The notes beneath the pieces are model-generated. The model was given only the letters and a program-made list of their open reading frames with translations, was not told where the DNA came from and ran no database searches. From Phytophthora quininea (taxonomy: Eukaryota > Oomycota > Peronosporomycetes > Peronosporales > Peronosporaceae), in NCBI GenBank assembly GCA_011947345.1, contig JAAVTG010000281.1:1-37455 (forward strand): a DNA stretch of 37,455 nt. The letters run 5' to 3'. Shown in pieces: positions 22,744 through 31,839 of this stretch (within the stretch, counting starts at the first letter, position 1; the number at the start of each line of letters is the position of its first letter). The translations under genes were made by a program, and so were the position numbers.

Positions 22744-23087
22744 TCTGCAATTTGCCGGCTACCCCACAAGTGATCAAGACAGACCCAAGTCTGCTAGTCG
22801 CTTTCTCAGCTGGTCAAGCCCTGCACCCCGACCGACCCCAGCCCATACTGAGGACAAGTCACTTGGTGCCAAGCCCCGCTCCAGAACTCGGTGTCGAGAC
22901 CCCACCGGAGCTCTCGTCCTAGACACCCGTTGTGCTGGCCCCTTTGCCCGAGGTGGTAAGAGGACGCACAGACTCAGTCGCACTCGTTGAGAGGCGAGCA
23001 ACGGAAATCGAAGGCGAACCCTCCAATCTCACCCCAGTTCCGAGCCTACAGTGCTCTACTGGACCCACCCGTCGGACCCCAGCCACC

Positions 23088-24988
23088 ATGCCGCCGGCCC
23101 GCCGAGACCTAACCTGGCGCAGCGAATGGCGGAACAAGGCTCCCGAGCCGAGTTCTCCTGACCCACCGACGCCACCTTCGCGGAAGCGGAAGAGGCCATG
23201 CTCGACCCCGACCGCGACCCTCAGGACAAGAAGTTCGCTGCCCTGCGCGGAACCCCGCAGCCAGTGTCCAACGACCTGTGCTTCCCCATGTGGATTCCAG
23301 CGCGCGAGCTGACCGCCACGTTCTCTGATACGGAGATCATGACATCTCTCGGATCCGGATCGCAGCCGGCCATCTGGTCAGCCAACATCCATCATCTTCG
23401 AGATTTCAAGACCATCCGCAACGCTGGTATCAGCTTCGTCTGCTCCAAGCTTGAGGGGAACTGGTTTCGATCTGCGACAAGAAATTCAAGATCCAGCCGT
23501 ACTCCAAGTACTCGCACTGGTACTACGTGGACCTGCAACGTCTGCCGGACGAAGTCACTGATGGTGTGATCTATGATTGGTTCGCTGATCATGGGACGCC
23601 ACCGGTGTACATCTCCCCAGCGCACACTGTGCAAGGCCTACGCTCCAGAAGCCGCCGAGTCTTCTTCAATCAGAAGTCTCCACCTGCTTCGCTGATGATC
23701 GACGCCACTACCCCGTTGCGCCAGATCGACTTCGAAGGACATGGGTATACAGTGGTTTTCCACCGTAATCGCGCCTTCAACCGTGGCGTGCCACCCTTCA
23801 TCCAAGCGATGCGTGCCGAACGCAAGGCACACCCATCACCCCCATCATCCACTCAACCGACAGCCCTTTCGCCAGAACAGGACAAGCCGCGCGACCCACC
23901 GCAGCAGATGTCCGATGTCGAGTATGCTCCATCGGAGTCGGCTGAATCCGACGAGCCTCACTCTGATGAGTCCGACTCCGGGTCGATGAGCACGATGGAT
24001 GGTATGGACGATGAGATCTACGTCAAGCCCAGCTCGGTCTGGCCGAAAGAAGGCTCTCCCAAATTTCCGGCCAAACAGTCGAAAAGAGGGTCCGAACTGG
24101 CATGCGCTCGAATCATGCGAGCCAAAAGGCTGGTCATGGGACCTCTCTCAGCACCAGCTACGAGGCTCCAGGAACTGCCCCCGGCTCAATCCAACTACCC
24201 CGCCCTCGCCTCGACCAACCCTTATGAGTGGTTGAGTACTGGCGACGGAGGTGGCGTCCCCGCGGACCAGGACATTGTGCTCTGGGACAGCGACAAGACC
24301 CTCCCGAAGCAGTGGGCTCATACGTGAAACGCTTGAAAATGGCCAACACGCTAATGAACTCATCTACTATCAAATGCAATGTGGAGGAATTGCCCCTTAA
24401 GGAGCTTTGCTCCATTATCAAGGCCTACCTCAAAGACTTCACCCAAGTCGATGACGCCGACGAAGCCTTGGCGGACATCCAAGCCCAACCGAGTGTGCAC
24501 AGATTTTTGCTGGTTCCGACTAACTACCAACACCTGAGGACGAAAGCCTTCAGTCATGCCGTGCTGCGAGTGATCTCCAAGCAAGGCTTCCCAGATACTA
24601 AGCACTACTCCTCCGAGAGCGCCTCGGGCAGCTATACCCGGATGCCACGAACTTTGAAGCACAGTCCATGCTCCAAAGCTTGTGCTCCAATGAACAGGAA
24701 TTCTGGCTGCAAGTGCGTCTGGCAGAGTTTGATCTGGCTCTTCAGATCGTCGCTCCCAGTATCTACTCGGATCCCCTGAAGGTTGCCACACTGATCCAAG
24801 GTGAGGCGTCCGCGCTACCCCACCCACTATGGCATCTCTGGGATAACCGAACGTTGGGTCTACTATTGACATCGGCACTGGTGCAGCGCATGCTCCAAGC
24901 CTCGCTGCCATCAGACCTCCGCGACGCAATCAAGCAACTCCAGCAAGCGGTTGCGGCAGCGACCGGCCCCAGCAGCCCTTCTCTCTAA
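23088..24988 (+). pseudogene. LINE ORF1 protein, frameshifted
   Basis: The likely start is the ATG at 23088 in a good context (agccaccATG). Coding then moves through successive frames, with breaks near 23165-23190, 23460, 24318 and 24640. Each break changes frame as if one base were missing; at 23460 the run ggggaactgg is one A short of a smooth reading. The pieces give one protein of roughly 630 aa. It has a conserved-looking N-terminal region, an acidic Ser/Asp/Glu stretch at about 23900-24010 and a helical-looking C-terminal part ending at the TAA at 24986-24988. No CCHC zinc knuckle or RRM is evident. It precedes and overlaps the start of the ORF2 frame, as expected for a LINE nucleic-acid-binding ORF1. 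That role is inferred from position, not from motifs. Confidence 0.7.
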
Positions 24989-27590
24989 TGAGGCTTGGAC
25001 CCTGCGGGGGTACTCGCTGAACATCAATGGCATGAACAATGTCACTCGGAGCACCCTGGACTATCTTTCGAAGAACTATCACATGATCGGACTTCAGGAG
25101 ACATGCTTCACTGGGCTTCGTACGTTCAAGCGAGCCAAGCGAATTTGGAGCGAGGTCTCTCGCTTCAATACCAGCTTCTGGTCGCAAGACCATACTACTA
25201 CCTATACTGGACACGCAGGTGTGGGGTTGCTCCTCACACCGACGTGCCCTATCCAAGACCTTCAAGATGTAACACTTCGCCACACCAGCTCCCCGGAACT
25301 GCTGCAGCGATATTTGGTGCTCAAAGGCACCCTGAACAATACCGAGACATACATCCACGTGGTGTATGCCCCAGTTCATCCGACCGACCGACCAGCCTTC
25401 TTCAGCCAATTGCCGCGCAACTTCGATGAAGACGCACAGCATATAGTGATGGGAGACTTCAATACGGTGTTTTCAAGCCAGCTAGATCAAGAGCTTCACA
25501 ACAACAGGGGACGACTTCGTGGTCGTATGGAACTCCAAGAGTGGATGCAGGAGCTAAACGTCATAGACGGGTGGCGCCTACAACATCCAAATCTGGAAGA
25601 GTATACCAGCCCCAACTCAAGCTCTCGTGTGGATTACGTGCTGATAAGTTCTCGCCTTTTCCACTCCTACATGCAAGATATCCGACACGACCTTCGGCAG
25701 AGCGCCGGTGCAGGGGACCATTGTGGAATCAAATTCCACCTTGGCTCTGCTACCTTTCGGCCACACAAACGAGCGCCATGGCGATGCCCAGAATGGGTCA
25801 TCGAATTACCAGAAGCGCAGGTCTATCTACGTGGATCGCTGGAAAAGCTCGCGGATTCGATCCACGAACCCACCAACGACGACTATAACCCAGGCTGCCT
25901 TCCTGACGAGCACATGCGCCAGGACGCCATCTTCCTACACGAGCTGTTCCAAACCAAGAAGAACTCAAAACAGAGCGAGATCGAGGAACTCCACCTAAGC
26001 ATTAACCGGTTGCGCCATCTTCAGCATACCGAGCCATCTGCTGACCAGGAGCGCTTACTCCAAGAGAAACAAGAAACTCTGACTGCCAAGCTGAAAGAGA
26101 AGGAGTACTATGCTTCCCAGAAGAAATTCGGATCAGATCTTCGATCGTCGGAACGCTGCACGAAATACTTCTTTCGGCCTCCGCAAGTACTCCACAACAC
26201 ACCGATACCAGTAAACTCAAAGGAGGAACTGGACTCGATGTGCGAAGCCTTCAACAGCTATTGGTCCGGTATCTACAAGTCGCCTTCGCAAGAGTACCAG
26301 CACCCCAAGCCAAAATGGGATCGCATGAAGATGGCTCAAATCCTGGAACATACAACCAAAGGACTCACGCAGGCTCAAGCGGCTTACCTCGACAGCCCCT
26401 TCACAGCCAACGAGTTCTATTGGGCTATCAAACATACGGTGAAAAAGAAGGCCCCCGGGCCAGATGGACTGCCGCTCGCCTACTATCTAACAAACCTCCC
26501 GCTTTGGTGCCGCGTACTCGAAGTGGTCTATTCGGCCCAGCTCGGAAGAGGAAGAATGTCAAAATTCCAGCGCCGAGGCCAAGTCTGCCTGCTATACAAG
26601 AAAGGTGATCGCAAGGACCCCAGCAACTACCGACCCATCACGCTACTCAACGTTGACGCGAAACTCGGACCAAAGATCCTGGCATACCGACTGGGAACTG
26701 CTTTAGACAGCCTGATCGGCCCAGACCAATAAGGTTTCGTTCCGGGTCGCGATATTCGGTGCGCTCATCTGCGCCTCCAAGGCCTGATGAAAGTGTACGA
26801 GAACGAAGATCCCCGCTGGCGCGGTCTTGCTTGACTTCGCCAAAGCCTTTGATAGTGTGGTGTGGGAAGCATTGGACACGGTCCTGGAGCATTTCAAGAT
26901 CGGACCTGTGTTTCGCCGCTGGGTGCGAGTACTGTTTCCTGGTACACTAGTATCACTCCTCTTCAACGGTAGCCCGCTCGCACCTTTCGAGCTTGGTGCT
27001 GGTGTTCGACAAGGCGATCCATTGTCGCCTGGGTTACTCGTGCTTTACGAACCTCTGCTGAATCTCATCCGAACGAGAATGTGCGAGCTTGGTCTTCGGT
27101 GTGGTAACTCGGCAATCCGCCACGCAGTCATGAGCTTCGCTAATGACTGTAAGGGACTGCTGCGTGATCTTCGGGATACGAAACGACTATTGGATATTGT
27201 GGATTTCTACTGCGCAGCCTCCGATATGCGACTCAACAAGTCCAAAATGGTGGTGCTTCCTTCCAACCTTGGGGCCCGGAAACAGAACGACTCCGTGCTT
27301 CACTAACAGCCATGGGACTCAAGACTGTCGACAACTCGGAATTGATCAAGCTACTCCGCATTTACTATGGGCCCGAACCATCATGCGCAGATCGCCTGCA
27401 ACACCTCCTCGCTAACATGCAGACACGCTGTTCATTATGGAAGTATCGAGCACGCACTCTCCGCGGACAGGTAGTAATTCTCCAGCCGACCACACTGCCT
27501 GTTCTGTGGTACTCTGCGAGTGTCTGCCACATACCAAAACCGGGTTTCAAGACCAGGTGAAAGAAATGGTTGTCCGATTCATGCAGCTCG
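24951..27590 (+). pseudogene. LINE ORF2: APE-type endonuclease plus reverse transcriptase, broken
   Basis: The frame is open from 24951 and its first ATG is at 25032. Counting from 24951, the endonuclease shows N26 (LNINGM), E50 (GLQET), GDFN at 168-171, D228 (SRVDYV) and D256-H257 (GDHCGI), so the nuclease active site looks complete. RT blocks follow: APGPDG near 26451, YRPITLLN near 26630, then an in-frame TAA at 26730-26732 just before GFVPGR. The frame shifts near 26812 in a CCCC run, consistent with one extra C. LLDFAKAFD and GVRQGDPLSP follow. The catalytic FADD motif reads FAND (Asn codon 27142-27144). Further breaks lie near 27304 and 27545. ORF2 nicks target DNA and primes reverse transcription in LINEs, but this copy should be dead. 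Confidence 0.88.
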
Positions 27591-27600
27591 CAAGCGATTG

Positions 27601-29116
27601 ACCTTAGCTCTGATTGACGACCTTAACGCTGCATCGACCGCAGCGAGTTTGCTGGAGGAAAGCGCGAGCTCCAGGTTATGAACACGCTGTTCAGAGGATT
27701 CATGCAGCTAGTTGTAGGTTGCTGACAGGTTGGCATGCTGACAAAGTGACGCAATTGAAGACGTTTGTAACAGAGCTAAACGCTGAGCCTCGAAACCAAG
27801 CTCTCAATTTCGCACGAAATATCAGCCGCTGGAGCGCCAAGCACGGCCATCTCGTTCGTCGACGTGACAATGAGAAGAAGGCCAACTTAGCATGGCAGCC
27901 CTATCAATCGTGACACACTTGCGCAGCAGCTTCAACAGGCCATCAGCGATGGTAACCATTTGCACTATGTGAAAGCTAATTGCTGACACTTGCAGTCGCT
28001 CACCTTGACTGATATTAGTTCTGTCACTGCGTTTGTGCAGCGGCCTAGATCACGACCAAGGAATCCGTGTGGCATTTCAAGGTTATCTAAACAATTCACT
28101 GGGATACCAGTTGGGACGACACGTGATGACGAATCTCGAGCCGACCTCTTCACACGTCTTGTTGATTAACGCGACTTGGAGACAGATACATTGCTCTCTA
28201 TAGACCTTGAGTTGGTCCTGCAAGAACGATATGCTGCTATTACCAAGCTGCAGTGTGTTGCGCAGCTCATCAAGAAGATTCGAACTGTCGCGACTCGGCC
28301 GGAAATGATGTTTTTCTATTGCCAAACGGCGCTTTCGCCGAGTGTTACGGCCCTACTGTCGAATGCCGACGCAGTGCTCGTCTTCAGAGTGCTCAAGGTC
28401 ACCGTCATGCCGACGAGTTGGACGTCAGAGGCCGCTGGAGCTAACAACTGGACCAAGAAACTGGTCGTGGACAGGGTACCGCCACCGCGGACCCTCGAAA
28501 ATCCCACAACCGAAGACTACAGCTCTCCCAGCGGAGTTTGTAGTGTAGTGAATTGCATGTTTAGTTGCGAACTTACCTTGAAGACCAAGAACTCAAGACA
28601 AACAAGTTAGCGAGTTTAAACACCTTCTTCGACGTTGAGTGATCTACCGTTCTTTAGTACCTACACAGCCGCGCCAAGAGCTCTTTCGCCTACAAGACAA
28701 GCTACCTCAAGACGCTGAGCATAAGGTTTCACACAGCTCGCGACAGACCATCCTCCCTCTTTCTTTGCCAATCTCTATTTTTATTCTCATGTCTCCCTCC
28801 TTTACCTTCATTATATAGATTTTGCAGCAGTATTTCCCATACCACCCCTCATACTAGTACCTTGCGCCGTATAGACCAGTTAATATACGACGTTCTGTGG
28901 GAAATCTCCCATAGAAATCTCGATTTACGAGAGACTTGTCACAGGCCATTTGTTTGTCTCCGTAGCAGGACGTTGCAGCAAGGTTCCATCCCTCGTCAGC
29001 ACGATCATGTTGGAAGAAAAGCGGCGGACCTTCTCGAAAGAGAGGGATGTCATACCACTGTGTCAGGTCCTGGGCGATCAATTCTTTCAAACTCAGAGTG
29101 GCAAGATCAGTGCAGC
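27601..29116 (+). other. Poorly coding region downstream of LINE
   Basis: No gene is recognised. Short open frames occur (for example 27614-27913 and 28176-28610), but they match no family I know, overlap frames on the other strand and lack conserved motifs. A stretch around 27660-27715 could be a further decayed LINE tail. 28750-28860 is pyrimidine-rich on the + strand. No 5S sequence, poly(A) tail or convincing target duplication was found here. Confidence 0.5.
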
Positions 29117-29473
29117 ATGGGATGCACTTGCGGTAAAGAAATAGAGAAAAGTCTGACTGTCTCAGGCATCTCCGAAGGAGACAGCGGGAGAGTGTCGCTA
29201 CTGGACGAGTTAATCGAACTCGTGGATGACCACATCGACTTCGTTAACATGACTAAGGCAACCGACGACACCAAGCGCCAACGAGAAGAAGCACCTGCAA
29301 CGGGCCGTCGGCTTGCCATGGATGCGCTCGACGAAGATCAAGAAAGGTCTTCTCGATGCAAGCATCGGAAAAAGGAAGAAATGCTTAAGTGTAAGATGCT
29401 AAAACTGAGCGTCGTCATTCTTCTCATGGACGAACTGCACGTAGCCTCGTCCGCCGCGTCGAAGGCGCCGTAG
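29117..29473 (+). CDS. Hypothetical small ORF, 118 aa
   Basis: ATG at 29117 begins MGCTCGKE and the frame stays open to TAG at 29471-29473. The frame is also open upstream to about 28862 without a better start. The N-terminal Met-Gly-Cys could in principle be acylated, but position 6 is Gly rather than the Ser/Thr usually preferred for N-myristoylation. The middle is rich in Asp/Glu and the C-terminal half is Lys/Arg-rich (KHRKKEE) and may be helical. No family recognised. It could be a remnant of a transposon-associated protein or a chance frame. Confidence 0.25.
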   Translation: MGCTCGKEIEKSLTVSGISEGDSGRVSLLDELIELVDDHIDFVNMTKATDDTKRQREEAPATGRRLAMDALDEDQERSSRCKHRKKEEMLKCKMLKLSVVILLMDELHVASSAASKAP

Positions 29474-30449
29474 CTCTGTCTTCTGGATGCGAAGCCCTTC
29501 ATTTTATTGCTGCATGTGTGTGTGGGGTCACATAGCAGATATACAAATGCCTCGCCCTGTGCTGAGCAAGCGATCTATGGGCTGAGTCAATGTTGCTATG
29601 GATGATTTTTTTGTGTACTTATTTTTTATTTAAAGGGATCAAATTTCTAAAAAATCTAGGGATTTTAGAAATGCGTTATACTGAGGACTGGTTGCTGCTA
29701 GCACCGACCACTTCGTTACTGAGTCAATACATGGGCTTTTCGTTTCACAACATTATCGCCCGTTTGCCAGAATAAAATTTAGCAACAGGTTTTCGTTAAT
29801 TTCAATGGTGCAGGCGCATCCAACAAGCTCTGCATGCCACTCATGATTTCTTTGATTTAGCGATCTCAGCATTCATAAATTGAAGATGACATGGATCAGG
29901 AATCGTCTTCAGTTAGCTGCAAAGTAGCATATCGTAAGAAAAATATGGCCTCAGAAAATACAGCGCATTTTTCAAAGCAGCAAAGAGACCACGCCTGACT
30001 CATTTTCCGTAAAAGAGACCTCGTGGAAGTGCAGTTCCTGTGTGCTGAGCTATAACATGCATGAACACTGTATTTATAAATGACGGCACGAAAACTCGGG
30101 ATCCTTCAACGTATCGTGATAAGTTATCGCTCAACGACAAGCTACGAAAGCACGCAGCAAAGACTGGAGCTGTAGTATATACCTTGCACTCTATCCGTCC
30201 AGCTTCCGCAAAGTCAAATCGTCCTGAATATTTACCATCCAACCCGAATCCCAGACTTTGACACCAAACCTTCTGTCTGCCATGCTCGATACAAACTCGC
30301 TGTTCGAGCTCGTCCATACAAACGCTGCATGGACCGAACAGCAAGAAAGTTCTTGCGATGGGATGTGGTGGTGGCGTCGCCCTTCCAAGCCTTCATTGCT
30401 GACACTCAAAACACTCTTCGTTCCTCCCTGTCGCGGCGAATCGAGCAGA
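29474..30449 (+). other. Intergenic region upstream of the GH10 gene, partly AT-rich
   Basis: 29590-29960 is clearly richer in A and T than the rest of the window, with homopolymer tracts (ttttttt, ttattttttattt). No gene is supported. The 5' UTR and promoter of the GH10 gene should lie in the last few hundred bases. No clear TATA box or oomycete-type initiator could be assigned. A small frame at 30258-30449 is continuous with the GH10 frame but looks non-coding. Confidence 0.45.
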
Positions 30450-31647
30450 ATGAACATCGCTGTTGCCTTGGTGCTCTGTGCCAGCTCGCTGGGCGCGGCC
30501 CTAGCTGATCCTCGCGTGATGGTTACGTCCACCTACACGGACCCCAAGGGGCTGCACGACCTGGCCCAGGCTGCCGGTGGCAAGTACATGGGTACGGGCA
30601 CGGACGTCAAGCAACTGGGTGACAAGTACTACCTTGAGCAGCTCAAAAACAAAAAGGACTTTGGGATGATCACCCCAATCAGGGCCATGACGGTGCGTCT
30701 TATAGACTAACGACTAAGCTGCTTTTCCTCGTCGCTGACGCTGGTTTTGCTCCATAGTGGAATGCTACCGAGCCGGAGCAGGGCGTATTTACGTTCGAAG
30801 AGGCCGATAAAATTGTCGCGGTGGCCAACGAGACAGGAGTCCAACTGCGCTGCCAGCCTTTGGTGTGGGTAAGTAGTGTCATCTGAAATGGAAGGAGTAT
30901 AGCGCGTGGTCTAACTCGCCGACCTCTTTCACAGCACGACCACGTCCCGGCATGGCTGGAGAAGCTGGAGAAGGCCGAACTACAAAAGGCAATGACCAAC
31001 CACATCACCAAACTGATGACGCACTTTGGCGATGTGTGCTACTCGTGGGATATCGTGAAAGACGCTATCGAGGAGGACGGCTCGTACCGCAAGTCTTTCT
31101 GGTACGAGAAGCTCGGCGAGGACTACATTAACATTGCCTTCAAGGCTGCGATTGCTGCCAAGGTAAAGCTCGGCACCAAGTCGAAGCTGTACTACGATGA
31201 CTACGACATCAACGTGGAGAACCCCAAGTCGGACGCGATCCATAAGATGATCGGGACTATGAGAAACAACACCGTTTGGGTCGACGGCGTTGGGTTCCAG
31301 TCTCACTACAGCAACAATGACACCGTGCAAGGAGCAAAGATCTTTGGAACCTCCGGCGCTTCACGCTCCTTCGCATCGACGTCGCTCTGACCGAAATCAA
31401 CGTCAAGACGAGCACGGCCGAGCCGACGGTTGGCGAGCAGCAGCAGCAGGTGGGTATCTACACGAACGCCGTGTCGGCGTGCAAGAAGACCAAGCGATGC
31501 GCAGGCGTCACGGTCTGGGACTTCGACGACACTTACTCGCCGATTGAGTCATCGGCTCCGCTGCCATGGTACCAGCCGGGTGGCCCCAACACGCCGCTCA
31601 CGCGGAAAGCCACGTACGACGCCATCACGGCTGGTTGGATTTTGTAA
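30450..31647 (+). CDS. Secreted GH10 xylanase-like protein, 3 exons, one frameshift
   Basis: Exons are 30450-30692, 30758-30868 and 30935-31647. Introns of 65 and 66 bp use gtgcgt..catag and gtaagt..cacag. The ATG at 30450 gives a signal peptide of about 19 residues ending AALA, so secretion is expected. The product is about 355 aa, normal for a single-domain GH10 endo-1,4-beta-xylanase. Matching blocks are PLVWHDHVPAW, CYSWDIVKDA, GFQSHY, LLRIDVALTEI and GVTVWDFDDTYSP. The reading frame breaks near 31339: gcaaagatctttgg needs one extra G to continue into the C-terminal part. GH10 normally has WDVVNE with Glu as acid/base; here it is WDIVKD (Lys160, Asp161). The substrate-binding His of RGHTLVW is Gln here (RCQPLVW). 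The nucleophile Glu (TEI, codon 31393-31395) is kept. Xylan cleavage is therefore doubtful. Confidence 0.88.
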
Positions 31648-31839
31648 GTCAGTTTGCGTGCAGCCTGTAGCTGCCAGGTACTACGTAAGTAGTTGATAAA
31701 GTGTGTTTTGTCGATCCAGCAGTGTTGTGCGCCAATGTTGTGTTAAGCTTTCCTTTCGCGCAGTAGTTGCGTTATGTATATTTTGTACAATCGTGCGGTG
31801 GTAGTAGCATATGTACCCACTGGCAGCCAGAAGTTCGCA
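31648..31839 (+). promoter_or_regulatory. Short GH10-insulysin intergenic region
   Basis: 192 bp between the GH10 stop and the preferred insulysin ATG. It must hold the GH10 3' UTR and the promoter and leader of the next gene. A frame open from 31774 would add 22 residues to the protease, but those residues look non-coding. No specific promoter motif can be assigned. Confidence 0.35.

Larger units (their letters stand above)
22744..27600 (+). mobile_element. Degenerate LINE (non-LTR retrotransposon, L1/Tx1-like)
   Basis: Layout is a leader of about 340 bp, then ORF1, then an endonuclease/reverse-transcriptase ORF2, all on the + strand. The leader starts at the 5S break point. Non-LTR features seen are an APE-type endonuclease, RT blocks (APGPDG, YRPITLLN, LLDFAKAFD, GVRQGDPLSP) and a thumb-region tail (about 27320-27560). 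No integrase, protease, LTR or RNase H was seen. The L1/Tx1 assignment rests on the YRPITLLNVDAK block and the EPLL stretch after RQGDPLSP, and is inference. The 3' end, tail and target duplication could not be placed; 27600 is where recognisable coding similarity fades. The copy is not intact: several frameshifts, one in-frame TAA and a changed RT active site. Confidence 0.85.

Noticed and set aside
24360..24929. Minus-strand frame of 189 aa within the LINE
   Set aside because: It lies opposite the ORF1 coding frames and has no known motif.
27614..28610. Small + strand frames (99 aa and 144 aa) after the LINE as possible genes
   Set aside because: No family, no clear start context and no conserved motif; kept only as part of an undefined region.
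27600..30449. A returning 5S 3' half or target duplication that would close the LINE insertion
   Set aside because: Looked for ctcaagctcggg, gtagtactcagg and gaagttaagcat by eye and found none. A distant or reversed piece cannot be excluded without a search.
31640..31670. A third intron at the GH10 end (ttttgtaagtcag)
   Set aside because: The stop codon overlaps the GT and the protein already ends where GH10 domains end; the resemblance to a donor site is probably chance.
31774..31839. Upstream ATG at 31774 as the insulysin start
   Set aside because: The extra 22 residues look like leader DNA and the family similarity begins after the ATG at 31840.
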